Assembly: GCF_027111315.2 (NCBI RefSeq)
Contig: NZ_CP114289.2
Span: forward strand, 806,001 to 870,000
Source of the DNA: Flavobacterium limnophilum
GTDB lineage: Bacteria; Bacteroidota; Bacteroidia; Flavobacteriales; Flavobacteriaceae
DNA: 64,000 bases
Direction: 5' to 3'
Within the stretch, counting starts at the first letter, position 1, and the number at the start of each line of letters is the position of its first letter. This document shows, in pieces, positions 26,862 to 35,956 of the stretch. A program made the position numbers and the translations under genes. The notes under the pieces are model-generated. The model was not told the origin of the DNA. It was given only the letters and a program-made list of their open reading frames with translations, and ran no database searches.

Positions 26862-27911
26862 ATGAAAAACAAAACCTTTAATACCAAAGCACTTTTAATC
26901 GCAACGGGACTTTCAATTTTTATGATTGTCCTTGTGTTTTATGGTTCCAGAAAGTTGCAAAACTTTGATGCGGCCCTGGTCACTTATTTATTCGGAACCG
27001 TTTTTGCCTTCTTCGGAATTGTATATCGGTATTCGGTGTGGTTGCAAAGACCGCCCACTTGGATTTATTTCAAGAGAGGAATAACGTATTTGGTAACGGG
27101 AAAAGTGTTTTCGCATTTTTGGTTTGCCACCAAAGAGACCGTAGAGAATATTGCGTTCCAAAAATTTATTTACCCTCGGGGGAAATACCGTTGGGTGGCG
27201 CATTTCATGATTGCGGTGGGATGTACTTCGGCATTTTTGATTACCATTCCACTTACCTTTGGTTGGATTCACTTTGCGATGGCACCCAATACGATTTCGG
27301 TATATGAAGCCTACTTTTTCGGGTTTAAAGTAATAGATTTTGAGCTGGGTTCGGTTATTGCTTTTTTGACTTTTCACGCCTTGAACTGGTCTTCCTATTT
27401 GGTTATTTTGGGATCGTTGTATTATTTAAGAAGACGTTTGACAAACCCTGGACTGATTGCCACACAATCTTTTGAGGGTGATTTATTGCCACTTATTCTA
27501 TTGATAGCCATTTCGGTAACTGGATTGGGGTTGACGTATTCATATCAGTTTATGAAAGGATTTGCGTTTGATTTCTTGGCGGTATTGCACGCTGTTACGG
27601 TGATCATGTTTTTGATTTGGATTCCGTTCGGGAAGTTTTTCCATATCATTCAACGACCTGCCCAAATCGGGGCGCATATTTACAAGAAAGAAGGAATGAA
27701 AATGGGAATGGCAGTTTGTCCCCATACAGGAGAAGAGTTTGCCACCAAATTGCATATTCAGGATTTGAAAACCGTAACCGAAGAATTGGGCTTTGATTTT
27801 TCGCACGAAGACGGAACATCACATTTGGATTTAAGTCCCGAGGGGAAAAGATCCCGTTTGGCGCAGGCGCATTTGAAAGCGAGATTGGAAGGCGGAAATT
27901 TGTTTGGATAA
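26862..27911 (+). CDS. NarI/cytochrome b-like membrane protein of nitrate reductase
   Basis: This 349-residue protein has about six hydrophobic helices and a soluble C-terminal tail from about residue 275. Histidines in membrane segments (VAHFMIAVGC, FLTFHALNW, VLHAVTVIMF, FFHIIQRP) could ligate two b haems as in NarI or related quinol-oxidising subunits. It lies between narK and the molybdenum subunit, so it probably feeds electrons from the quinone pool to the reductase. The C-terminal tail includes VCPHTGEEF and a basic stretch. Assignment as a diverged NarI-like subunit is moderately secure; the haem content is inferred. Confidence 0.7.
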   Translation: MKNKTFNTKALLIATGLSIFMIVLVFYGSRKLQNFDAALVTYLFGTVFAFFGIVYRYSVWLQRPPTWIYFKRGITYLVTGKVFSHFWFATKETVENIAFQKFIYPRGKYRWVAHFMIAVGCTSAFLITIPLTFGWIHFAMAPNTISVYEAYFFGFKVIDFELGSVIAFLTFHALNWSSYLVILGSLYYLRRRLTNPGLIATQSFEGDLLPLILLIAISVTGLGLTYSYQFMKGFAFDFLAVLHAVTVIMFLIWIPFGKFFHIIQRPAQIGAHIYKKEGMKMGMAVCPHTGEEFATKLHIQDLKTVTEELGFDFSHEDGTSHLDLSPEGKRSRLAQAHLKARLEGGNLFG

Positions 27912-27915
27912 AAAC

Positions 27916-28029
27916 ACACCGCAAAGACGCCAAGGCACAAAGAAAAATAATTCATCGGTAAAGAAAAAATATACTGTAAAGAACAAAGAGACAAAGAAAT
28001 AAAATTGCGACTTTGCGTCTTAGCGGTAA
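27916..28029. repeat. inverted intergenic repeat before nitrate reductase gene
   Basis: ACCGCAAAGACGC at 27918-27930 is matched by GCGTCTTAGCGGT at 28015-28027 in inverted orientation with one mismatch. Between them lie further AAAGA/ACAAAG runs. The element fills the whole 133-bp gap. Similar ACCGCAAAG...CTTTGCGGT spacers are, to my knowledge, frequent in Flavobacterium genomes. It could form a long hairpin in the operon mRNA. Confidence 0.6.
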
Positions 28030-28044
28030 AAACAAAACAAAAAA

Positions 28045-30261
28045 ATGGCAAAATTACCAGTATCAGAGGAGAATATAGTAAAGCATTTTGGTCCTCATCT
28101 AAATTATGCGCCAAAGGACGGATATGTGGGCAAGGACGAACCGGACGAGTCCGTCAAAACGCATTGTTGTTTTTGCGGAATGCAATGCGGAATCCAATTG
28201 TTGGTAAAAGAAAATAAAGTGGTAGGATTTGAGCCTTGGATGGAATTTCCTTTTAACGAAGGGCGACTGTGTCCAAAAGGCGTGCAGCGTTATTTGCAAA
28301 ACAACCACCCTGACCGACTTTTGTCTCCGTTGAAAAGAGTGGAAGGGCAAGGATTTGTTCCTACTTCTTGGGATGATGCGATGAGCAAAACGGTTTCGGA
28401 AATTAAACGCATTCAAGAAAAATACGGCAATGATGCCTTCTCGATGTTGTCGGGAGTTTCCTTGACGAATGAGAAAAGTTATTTGGTTGGGAAATTTGCC
28501 CGCGTAGCCTTGAAAACCAAAAACCTGGATTACAACGGACGTTTGTGTATGGTGAGTGCCGGTGCGGGAAACAAAAAAGCGTTTGGACTGGACAGGGCTT
28601 CCAATAATTATTCGGATTTGGAATATGCCGAAGTTATTATTGTGGCTGGTGCCAATGTCAGTGAAACATTTCCAACGCTAACACACTGGATTTGGAAAGC
28701 CCGTGACCGCGGTGCCAAAATTATTGTGATTGACCCAAGGATGATTCCGTTGGCGCGAACTGCCGATATCCATTTGGATGTGCGTCCGGGAACCGACTCG
28801 GCTTTGTACGGTGCTATGCTGAAATATTTGGTGGATCACGATATGTTGGATCACGATTTTATTGATAATTATACTTCAGGTTTTCAAGAAACGATAGATT
28901 CCGTAAAAGACTATACCCTTGAATGGGCGGAGGAAGTTACAGGAATCAACAAAAATAAAATACGCGAAGCGGCCGAATTATGGGGCAAAGCCAAGACGAG
29001 TTTCTTGCTTCATGCCCGTGGAATAGAACACCACTCGAAAGGAGTGGATAATGTTTTGGGTTGCATCAATTTGGTTCTGGCAACAGGAAGATTGGGCAGG
29101 CCGTACTGCGGTTATGGAACCATTACCGGACAAGGAAACGGTCAAGGTGGTAGAGAGCATGGTCATAAATGTGATCAATTGCCGGGAAACCGAGATATCG
29201 AGAACCCAGAACACCGCAAGTATATTTCAGAAGTTTGGGGAATCAACGAGAAAGATATGCCCGGAAAAGGACTTTCGGCTTATGAAATCATAGAAGCCAT
29301 TCATCGTGGAGAAATTAAAGGATTGATTTCGATTTGTTTCAATCCATTGGTGTCTTTGCCGAACAGTAATTACGTTCGCGAAGCCTTGGAAAAACTAGAA
29401 TATTACGTTTGTATTGACTTTTTCTTGAATGAAACCGCACGCCACGCCGATATTGTGCTGGCCGGTTCGTTACAGGAAGAGGAGGAAGGAACCACCACAT
29501 CCGCTGAAGGAAGGGTAATCCGAATTCGTCAAGCGGTTACACCTCCGGGCGATGCCAGAACGGATACGGCTATCATTTTGGAATTGGCCAAACGTTTGGG
29601 TGTTCAAGATAAATTTACGTATGCGGATAGCGAAGCCATTTTCAACGAATTGCGTGTGGCTTCCAAAGGAGGAACTGCCGATTATTACGGAATTACCTAC
29701 CAAAGAATTGAAGACGAAATGGGCGTTTTTTGGCCTTGTCCAGAAATAGGTCATCCCGGAACACCAAGATTGTGGGAAGACAAAAAGTTTAAAACCCCGG
29801 ACGGGAAAGCCCATTTTAATCCCGCTCCGTACAAGCTTCCGGGCGAAGTAACCGATGCGGATTATCCAGTGATTTTGACAACAGGTCGTGTGGTGTCTCA
29901 ATATTTGAGTGGTACACAAACCCGTAGAATTGGCAAATTAGTCGACCAGTATCCAGAGCCATTATTGGAAATTCATCCTAAATTGGCGCAACAATACGGA
30001 ATCAAACAAAGAGAATTGATAAAAGTTTCCACCCGTCGTGGTGAAGGAATTTTTCCAGCAAATATTGTGGAAACCATTCGGGAAGACACTGTTTTTATAC
30101 CCTATCACTGGTCGGGCAAGAAATCGGCCAATCAGTTAACGCCGGGAACATTGGACCCCATTTCCAAGATTCCAGAGTTCAAGGTATGTGCCTGCCACTT
30201 GGAACCGCTCAAGGAAATAGCGGCACCTTCAACAGAATCAAAAGCGTATGCAAGTGTTTAA
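28045..30261 (+). CDS. assimilatory-type nitrate reductase, molybdopterin subunit
   Basis: This 738-residue cytoplasmic protein lacks a Tat or Sec signal. It belongs to the molybdopterin oxidoreductases. Cys41, Cys44, Cys48 and Cys76 ([14 protein letters not shown]) bind a [4Fe-4S] cluster. [18 protein letters not shown] provides the cysteine expected to bind molybdenum, as in Nas/Nap enzymes. The MGD-binding blocks include [12 protein letters not shown] and [18 protein letters not shown], and a C-terminal molydopterin-dinucleotide-binding domain starts at [12 protein letters not shown]. It reduces nitrate to nitrite. Unlike the reductase at 52555 it has no flavin or BFD domain and instead sits with separate ferredoxin, Rieske and membrane partners. 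Confidence 0.88.
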   Translation: MAKLPVSEENIVKHFGPHLNYAPKDGYVGKDEPDESVKTHCCFCGMQCGIQLLVKENKVVGFEPWMEFPFNEGRLCPKGVQRYLQNNHPDRLLSPLKRVEGQGFVPTSWDDAMSKTVSEIKRIQEKYGNDAFSMLSGVSLTNEKSYLVGKFARVALKTKNLDYNGRLCMVSAGAGNKKAFGLDRASNNYSDLEYAEVIIVAGANVSETFPTLTHWIWKARDRGAKIIVIDPRMIPLARTADIHLDVRPGTDSALYGAMLKYLVDHDMLDHDFIDNYTSGFQETIDSVKDYTLEWAEEVTGINKNKIREAAELWGKAKTSFLLHARGIEHHSKGVDNVLGCINLVLATGRLGRPYCGYGTITGQGNGQGGREHGHKCDQLPGNRDIENPEHRKYISEVWGINEKDMPGKGLSAYEIIEAIHRGEIKGLISICFNPLVSLPNSNYVREALEKLEYYVCIDFFLNETARHADIVLAGSLQEEEEGTTTSAEGRVIRIRQAVTPPGDARTDTAIILELAKRLGVQDKFTYADSEAIFNELRVASKGGTADYYGITYQRIEDEMGVFWPCPEIGHPGTPRLWEDKKFKTPDGKAHFNPAPYKLPGEVTDADYPVILTTGRVVSQYLSGTQTRRIGKLVDQYPEPLLEIHPKLAQQYGIKQRELIKVSTRRGEGIFPANIVETIREDTVFIPYHWSGKKSANQLTPGTLDPISKIPEFKVCACHLEPLKEIAAPSTESKAYASV

Positions 30262-30277
30262 TCTATAAAAAATAAAT

Positions 30278-30847
30278 ATGAATTACACCAGTTTCAATAA
30301 AAACGAGGAATTTTTTGTAGATATGCAACGATGCATTGGCTGTAAAGCCTGTGAAATGGCTTGCGCCGAATGCGAAACCAACGGTCAGGAATCCTTGATT
30401 CACGTGAATTATGTGGATCGAGCTTCGACTGTGCAGACCACCGTGCAGGTATGTATGCATTGTGACGATCCAGTATGTGCCAATGTGTGTCCAGCCGATG
30501 CGATATCCAAAGACGAAAACGGAATCGTGCATACCGCCAATACCGAAAGGTGCATTGGTTGTTCGAATTGCGTGATGGCTTGTCCGTTTGGCGTGCCCAA
30601 AAAAGAAGAAGCCTACGACTTGATGATGAAGTGCACGATGTGTTACGACCGAACCAGCATTGGCAAAAAACCAATGTGTGCCACGGTTTGTCCAAGTGGT
30701 GCCTTGTTTTTTGGAACAAGGGAAGAAATACAAGAAATGCGCCCAAACAGTACGCCAATCAATACCTTTATATTCGGGCAAGAAGTGGTCAACACCAAAG
30801 TCAATATCATGATGCCGAAAGGAAGTATGGAGTTGGTCATCTATTAG
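30278..30847 (+). CDS. four-cluster ferredoxin-type electron transfer subunit
   Basis: This 189-residue protein has four cysteine groups: [35 protein letters not shown] and CTMCYDR with [10 protein letters not shown]. This is the pattern of DmsB/NarH/NrfC-type subunits with four [4Fe-4S] clusters. There is no signal peptide. It lies 16 bp after the nitrate reductase gene and must be its electron wire. The 128-bp gap to the next gene has near-repeats of ATTAAGTAT at about 30850-30880 and no gene. Confidence 0.88.
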   Translation: MNYTSFNKNEEFFVDMQRCIGCKACEMACAECETNGQESLIHVNYVDRASTVQTTVQVCMHCDDPVCANVCPADAISKDENGIVHTANTERCIGCSNCVMACPFGVPKKEEAYDLMMKCTMCYDRTSIGKKPMCATVCPSGALFFGTREEIQEMRPNSTPINTFIFGQEVVNTKVNIMMPKGSMELVIY

Positions 30848-30975
30848 TATTAAGTATCGAGAATTAAGTATTAAGACTTTGGAAAATAGAGAATAGAATA
30901 AAGAGAATAGAAGGGAGTTTTTAGATTGTAGATGACTTCTGAAAAAAATGAAACATAACTTTTTAACATAAAAAA

Positions 30976-31491
30976 ATGTCAAAAGAAGATAATTTAAATA
31001 AAAATTGGAAGAAAGACTTTCCAATTCTCAAGCAGCAAGCGACCAATGTAAGCCGTCGTGATTTTGCCAAATTTCTCACCCTGGTTTCGGGCGGATTGAT
31101 GGTAGGAAGTGGACTCGTGGCCGCCAAAGCTTATTTGCTTCCCAAAGAAGAAGTGGGAAGAGAGCATTTTGTGTGCAAGAAAGAGGAGGTTCCAGTAGGT
31201 GGTACCCGAGCTTTCGTAATCGAGGGTAGCACTATTCCATATATTTTGATTCACCTCGAAAGTGGAGATTTCAAGGCTTATGAGCAAAAATGCACCCATC
31301 TGTCTTGTTCCGTATTTTATAAACCCGGCACCGGAATCATTCATTGTCCGTGTCATGAAGGATCATTTGATGCCAAAACAGGAGACGTTTTGGCAGGGCC
31401 TCCACCAAGGGCATTGCCAAGTCTGGAAGTATTTTTCAAGGAAAATGATGTCTATGTCAAAGCTTCCCACAAAGAAGAACGCACTGTTTAA
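30976..31491 (+). CDS. Rieske iron-sulfur protein with Tat-like anchor
   Basis: This 171-residue protein has an N-terminal SRRDFAKFLTLVSGG motif and a hydrophobic helix, a Tat-type signal that probably stays as an anchor. The Rieske [2Fe-2S] ligands are in CTHLSC and CPCHEGSFD, followed by GPPPRALP, the Pro loop typical of the fold. It resembles the Rieske subunits of quinol oxidising complexes. Together with the membrane cytochrome-like protein it could form a quinol oxidase module for the nitrate reductase. The anchor orientation would put the Rieske domain outside, while the reductase looks cytoplasmic; how the parts connect is unclear. Confidence 0.85.
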   Translation: MSKEDNLNKNWKKDFPILKQQATNVSRRDFAKFLTLVSGGLMVGSGLVAAKAYLLPKEEVGREHFVCKKEEVPVGGTRAFVIEGSTIPYILIHLESGDFKAYEQKCTHLSCSVFYKPGTGIIHCPCHEGSFDAKTGDVLAGPPPRALPSLEVFFKENDVYVKASHKEERTV

Positions 31492-31509
31492 AAACTAATA
31501 CAAAAAGCC

Positions 31510-31758
31510 ATGAGTACCTTTAGAACCAGTCAAAACCAAGCGAATCCCAACAAGCTGAACAACATCCTTTCGACCTTGATATTCATATTGATTTTGAATG
31601 TCACCATCCAAATTTGGTTGTTGTATGCCTCGTTAAACAACGCTTTGGATAACAACCGCGAAATATTGATACCAGCCTTCATCGCCTCTTTGATTTTATT
31701 TTTAATAGGGTTCAGTTGGCTTTATTATTTACCGTCTGGCAACAATAATAAGAAATAA
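31510..31758 (+). CDS. small two-helix membrane protein of the nitrate reductase operon
   Basis: This 82-residue protein has two hydrophobic helices (about 18-42 and 53-73) separated by a short polar loop (NNALDNNRE). The N- and C-termini are charged and polar. I do not recognise a characterised family. It is the last gene before a strong terminator and starts 18 bp after the Rieske gene, so it is likely an accessory subunit of that membrane module. Confidence 0.65.
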   Translation: MSTFRTSQNQANPNKLNNILSTLIFILILNVTIQIWLLYASLNNALDNNREILIPAFIASLILFLIGFSWLYYLPSGNNNKK

Positions 31759-31779
31759 TTTTAAATCTGGGTTATTCTA

Positions 31780-31815
31780 AAAAGGGGCTTCTTTAAGAGA
31801 TAGCCCCTTTTTTTG
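31780..31815 (+). terminator. terminator of the nitrate reductase operon
   Basis: AAAAGGGGCT pairs with AGCCCCTTTT around a 12-base loop, followed by more T. It closes the narK to small-membrane-protein operon. The 360-bp gap up to nirB otherwise holds only the palindrome described next. Confidence 0.85.
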
Positions 31816-32127
31816 CTAGTAAATAGGCTTAGATTTAAAGTAAGTAATACCATTTCTTAAGGCTATATAAGTTTGAAGAAATGTTTGAAATTGTAACTGT
31901 TCATACTGTTTAATCGATACTTCCGGTTCAGTTTTCAGGAACAAAAAACTTCATTGTTGCTCATTTTATTTGTAATAACTGTGTTGTAAGTAGTTTGAAA
32001 ACAAAAATATTATATCTTTTTTAATCTTTTTTGCATACGAATAAGTTTATCTCATTCCGTTATATTTCATTGGTTTTAAATGCTTTTTTAATAATTTATA
32101 AAAAATAATTAAAAAATACGTATTTAC

Positions 32128-32150
32128 ATAAGTATTAATACTTATATTTG
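32128..32150 (+). promoter_or_regulatory. nirB promoter with 18-bp palindrome
   Basis: ATAAGTATTAATACTTAT (32128-32145) is a perfect 18-bp palindrome with the AAGTA-N4-TACTT layout of Crp/Fnr sites. The TATATTTG -7 element (32143-32150) overlaps its right arm. A further TACGTA half-site is at 32117. The identical 18-mer is found at 51353-51370 before the porin-nrt genes, and close variants lie at 40423 and 52472. Confidence 0.75.
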
Positions 32151-32175
32151 CTTCGTAATACTTAATTAATGAGTT

Positions 32176-34683
32176 ATGATTAAAGTAATAGTAGTCGGAA
32201 ACGGCATGGTAGGTTACAAGTTTTGTGAAAAATTCATCACAAAAAAGGGAAGTGAAAATTATCAAATCACGGTCTTTGGAGAAGAGCCGAGACGCGCTTA
32301 TGACAGGGTGCACTTGAGCGAGTATTTTGCGGGTAAAACCGCTGATGACTTGTCGTTGTCTACATCAAATTGGTATGAAGAAAACAATATTATTTTAAAT
32401 ACTTCCGAGTTAATTACGGATATTAATAGAGAGCAAAAGACTGTTCATACTCATTTAGAAAAAACGCATAAGTACGATTACTTAGTTTTGGCAACCGGTT
32501 CTGCCGCTTTTGTTCCCCCTATCGAAGGTGTGGATAAAGAAGGGGTTTTTGTGTACAGAACCATCGAAGATCTAGATGCGATTATGGCTTACGCCAAAAA
32601 AATAAAACAAAAAGGGGCTACTGAAGCTGCCGTGTTGGGTGGAGGATTGTTAGGACTTGAGGCTGCCAAGGCTGTACGTGATTTAGGATTGAATCCCCAC
32701 GTGGTGGAATTTGCGCCTCGATTGATGCCAAGACAGTTGGATAAAGGAGCGAGTGACATGTTGCAATCCAAAATCGAGGAACTCAATATTGGTATCCATC
32801 TCAATAAATCAACTCAATATATTGCAGGAGAGAACGCTATTACGGGAATGATGTTCGAGGGCGATGATTTGCTCAAAGTGGATATGTTGGTGGTTTCTGC
32901 AGGGATTAAACCTCGTGATGAACTAGGAAGAGTTTCAGGATTGGAAGTAGGTGTTAGAGGAGGAGTTGTCGTAAACAACAAAATGCAAACATCCGATCCA
33001 AATATTTATGCGATTGGTGAAGTGGCACTTTACAACCACATGATTTATGGTTTGGTGGCTCCAGGATATGAAATGGCCGATGTGGCTGCCGAGCAGATTC
33101 TTGGCAACGAAAAGTTGATGAGGGAAACCATCGACATGTCGACCCAGTTGAAATTAATTGGTGTTGAGGTGGCGAGTTTTGGAGATCCATTTATTGAAAA
33201 TGACGAAGTAACCGCCATTGTTTATGAAAACAAATTCAGCGGAGTTTACAAAAGAATCAATGTTACCAAGGACGGAAAAACACTTTTGGGCGGAATATTG
33301 GTAGGTGATTCATCCGATTACAATGGATTGTTCCAAATTTACAGTAATGCCATGGCATTGCCGCCAAACCCGGAAGACTTGATTTTGGGTTCAAGAGGAG
33401 GGGAAGCTTCTTCTTTTGGAAGTGCTTCTGATTTGCCGGATTCTGCCGTAATTTGTTCTTGTGAAAATGTGACCAAAGGTTCTATTTGCTGTTCAATTAT
33501 TGACGGAACTGCCAATACATTTGGTGATGTGGTAAAACTAACCAAAGCTACTTCTGGTTGTGGAGGTTGTAAACCAATGGTGGTTGATTTGGTAAAAGCC
33601 GCCCAGAAATCAATTGGCAAGGAAGTGAAAGAAAGCATTTGCGAGCACTTTAATTATACCAGACAAGAATTATTTGATCTTGTAAAAATCAACAAATACA
33701 CTAATTTCTACGAAGTTGTCGATCATCACGGAAACGGCGATGGTTGCGAGGTTTGCAAGCCGGTCGTGGCTTCCATTTTTTCGAGTATTTACAACGACAC
33801 GGCCAACAAACACGTTACCACCCAAGACACAAACGACCGCTACTTGGCCAATATTCAACGAAACGGAACCTATTCTGTCGTGCCTAGAATTGCGGGTGGC
33901 GAGATTACTCCCGAGAAATTGATTGTAATCGGTGAAGTGGCCAAGCAATTTGATTTGTACACCAAAATTACGGGAGCGCAACGTGTCGATTTGTTTGGAG
34001 CCCAATTGGATGATTTGCCCAAAATTTGGGAAATACTAATCGAAAATGGTTTCGAAAGCGGCCACGCTTACGGAAAATCATTGAGAGCCGTAAAAAGTTG
34101 CGTGGGCAATGCTTGGTGCCGTTACGGAATGGACGACAGTACCACCTTGGCCATCGAATTGGAAAACCGTTACCGAGGAATTCGTTCTCCGCACAAATTA
34201 AAAGGAGGAGTTTCGGCTTGTATCAGGGAATGTGCCGAGGCCAGGGGAAAAGATTTTGGATTGATTGCCGTTGAAGGTGGCTGGAATCTTTACATCTGTG
34301 GAAACGGTGGTGCCAACCCAAAACACGCCGTACTTTTGGCCGAACAAATAGACAAAGAAACTGTTTTCAAATATATGGATCGTTTTCTGATGTATTACAT
34401 CCGCACTGCAGGACCATTGGTTAGAACTTCGACTTGGTTGGAAAAACTGGACGGAGGATTGGATTATCTAAAAGAAGTAATCATTCACGACCGTATCGGT
34501 ATTTGTGCCACTTTGGAAGCCGAAATGGAAGCCTTGGTTGGGACTTTTGAATGTGAGTGGAAACAAGTTCTTGAGAAACCAAGATTGATGAAACGTTTCA
34601 GCCACTTCGTGAATTCTGACGAGAAAGACGACAACATCGAATACGTGGGATTAAGAGACCAAAAAATGCCTAAACCTTGGTAA
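32176..34683 (+). CDS. nirB: assimilatory nitrite reductase large subunit
   Basis: This 835-residue NADH- or ferredoxin-linked siroheme nitrite reductase has the normal NirB order. The FAD/NAD domain comes first (VVGNGMVGYKFCEKF, VLGGGLLGLEAAKAV, NIYAIGEVA). A BFD-like [2Fe-2S] domain follows (CSCENVTKGSICC, CGGCKPM). Next are the ferredoxin-like half domain and the siroheme/[4Fe-4S] core with CVGNAWC and CIREC as the four cluster ligands. It reduces nitrite to ammonium with NirD. The promoter carries the nitrate-island palindrome. It is the first gene of nirB-nirD. Confidence 0.95.
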   Translation: MIKVIVVGNGMVGYKFCEKFITKKGSENYQITVFGEEPRRAYDRVHLSEYFAGKTADDLSLSTSNWYEENNIILNTSELITDINREQKTVHTHLEKTHKYDYLVLATGSAAFVPPIEGVDKEGVFVYRTIEDLDAIMAYAKKIKQKGATEAAVLGGGLLGLEAAKAVRDLGLNPHVVEFAPRLMPRQLDKGASDMLQSKIEELNIGIHLNKSTQYIAGENAITGMMFEGDDLLKVDMLVVSAGIKPRDELGRVSGLEVGVRGGVVVNNKMQTSDPNIYAIGEVALYNHMIYGLVAPGYEMADVAAEQILGNEKLMRETIDMSTQLKLIGVEVASFGDPFIENDEVTAIVYENKFSGVYKRINVTKDGKTLLGGILVGDSSDYNGLFQIYSNAMALPPNPEDLILGSRGGEASSFGSASDLPDSAVICSCENVTKGSICCSIIDGTANTFGDVVKLTKATSGCGGCKPMVVDLVKAAQKSIGKEVKESICEHFNYTRQELFDLVKINKYTNFYEVVDHHGNGDGCEVCKPVVASIFSSIYNDTANKHVTTQDTNDRYLANIQRNGTYSVVPRIAGGEITPEKLIVIGEVAKQFDLYTKITGAQRVDLFGAQLDDLPKIWEILIENGFESGHAYGKSLRAVKSCVGNAWCRYGMDDSTTLAIELENRYRGIRSPHKLKGGVSACIRECAEARGKDFGLIAVEGGWNLYICGNGGANPKHAVLLAEQIDKETVFKYMDRFLMYYIRTAGPLVRTSTWLEKLDGGLDYLKEVIIHDRIGICATLEAEMEALVGTFECEWKQVLEKPRLMKRFSHFVNSDEKDDNIEYVGLRDQKMPKPW

Positions 34684-34702
34684 TAAATTAATTAATAAAA
34701 TT

Positions 34703-34770
34703 CTTTCCAAAGCTACTTCAACACTTTTAGGATCTTTCGCAATCATAAAAAACGTTGAAGTAGGGGAAAG
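34703..34770 (+). other. long hairpin between nirB and nirD
   Basis: CTTTCC plus CTACTTCAAC (34703-34722) pairs with GTTGAAGTAG plus GGAAAG (34754-34770), with a small internal bulge and a 31-base loop. It fills most of the 105-bp gap. With no T-run it is more likely an mRNA processing or stability element than a terminator. Confidence 0.5.
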
Positions 34771-34788
34771 ATATCAAATACTTAAATC

Positions 34789-35166
34789 ATGGAAAACATA
34801 GTAAGCCAATACAAATCAGTAGCCGTAGAAGACGTAAATGTTTGGTTCAAAGCCGGAACCTTGAAAGACTTTCCCAGCAATAGGGGAGGTTGCATCAAAT
34901 ACAAAAACAAACAAATTGCCGTTTTCAACTTCGAAAGAAGAAACGAATGGTATGCCTGTCAAAATGCCTGTCCGCACAAAATGGAAATGGTTTTGTCTAG
35001 AGGAATGACCGGATCAGCCGATGGAGTGCCAAAAATTGCTTGTCCAATGCACAAAAAAACCTTCTCGCTTGTGGATGGATCAAACCTTAACGGAGAAGAT
35101 TATTCCATAGCCACTTATCCCGTGAAAGTGGTGGATGGAGAAGTATTCGTTGGCTTTTTGGAATAA
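34789..35166 (+). CDS. nirD: nitrite reductase small subunit
   Basis: This 125-residue Rieske-fold protein partners NirB. It keeps Rieske-type ligands in CPHKME and CPMHKKTF, whereas NirD proteins of several other bacteria have lost them. The start at 34789 follows the nirB stop by 105 bp, which is filled by a hairpin. It completes the siroheme nitrite reductase. Confidence 0.9.
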   Translation: MENIVSQYKSVAVEDVNVWFKAGTLKDFPSNRGGCIKYKNKQIAVFNFERRNEWYACQNACPHKMEMVLSRGMTGSADGVPKIACPMHKKTFSLVDGSNLNGEDYSIATYPVKVVDGEVFVGFLE

Positions 35167-35179
35167 ATGTGTATCTTTG
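35150..35179 (+). promoter_or_regulatory. promoter for the DUF4202 gene inside the nirD end
   Basis: TTG at 35150-35152 and TATCTTTG at 35172-35179 are separated by 19 bp, the expected Bacteroidota spacing. The ATG of the next gene is 22 bp further. The -33 box lies inside the last codons of nirD, so the DUF4202 gene can be expressed separately from nirBD. Confidence 0.55.
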
Positions 35180-35201
35180 AATTTCAACAATTCGAATTAT
35201 A

Positions 35202-35783
35202 ATGACACCATTTCAGAACGCAAGTCTATGGATTGACGCAGAAAATGCCCAAGATCCAAACCAAGAAATATACCAATCCCAAACCTATCCAAAGGAGCTT
35301 TTATATTCGAATCGAATGTATGAAAGGCTGATGAGTTTTCATCCAAATGCTTCCGAAGAAGTCCAGATTGCCACAAAAGCACAGCACATCTGTCGCTGGA
35401 AAATGCCAAGAGAAACCTATCCGATGGATCGTGTGGGTTATTTGAAATGGCGCGAAGATTTAAAGAAATTCCACGCCAAAACCACTGGCGAAATCTTGGC
35501 AAAAGCAGGTTATTCTCAAGAATTCATTGATCGCGTTTCTTTCCTTGTCGAAAAAAAATTACTCAAGAAAGACGCCGAAACCCAATTGTTGGAAGACGTA
35601 ATTTGTCTCGTGTTCCTCGAATTTTACCTCGATTCGTTCGTGCAAAAACACGACACGGAAAAACTCAAAAACATCATCCTGAAAACTTGGAACAAAATGT
35701 CCGAGGCCGGTCATCAAGAAGCCTTGAAAATAAACTATACCGAGGCAAATCTTCAGTTGATAAAAGATTCACTTGGGTTGTAA
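35202..35783 (+). CDS. DUF4202 domain protein
   Basis: This 193-residue soluble, mostly helical protein has the features of the DUF4202 family: WIDAENAQDP near the start, HICRWKMPRETYPMDRVGYLKWR in the middle (here residues about 63-85), and EDVICLVFLEFYLDSF. The family has conserved His, Glu and Asp but no established role known to me. It is commonly found by nitrite reductase genes, as here, 36 bp after nirD. A metal-dependent or siroheme-related function is speculation. Confidence 0.7.
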   Translation: MTPFQNASLWIDAENAQDPNQEIYQSQTYPKELLYSNRMYERLMSFHPNASEEVQIATKAQHICRWKMPRETYPMDRVGYLKWREDLKKFHAKTTGEILAKAGYSQEFIDRVSFLVEKKLLKKDAETQLLEDVICLVFLEFYLDSFVQKHDTEKLKNIILKTWNKMSEAGHQEALKINYTEANLQLIKDSLGL

Positions 35784-35956
35784 TACGGTATTTTAGTTAA
35801 AAATACTGTCAATCCTAAAAATCACTTTTTTTTAGATATACAATCACAATTCATGTCTGATAAAAAAAACATTTTCACTTCCAATACTTTTAAAACTTGC
35901 TCATAATTAAAATGTTTAGACGGATGTTTTAATATGAAACTAAAAAATGACATACT

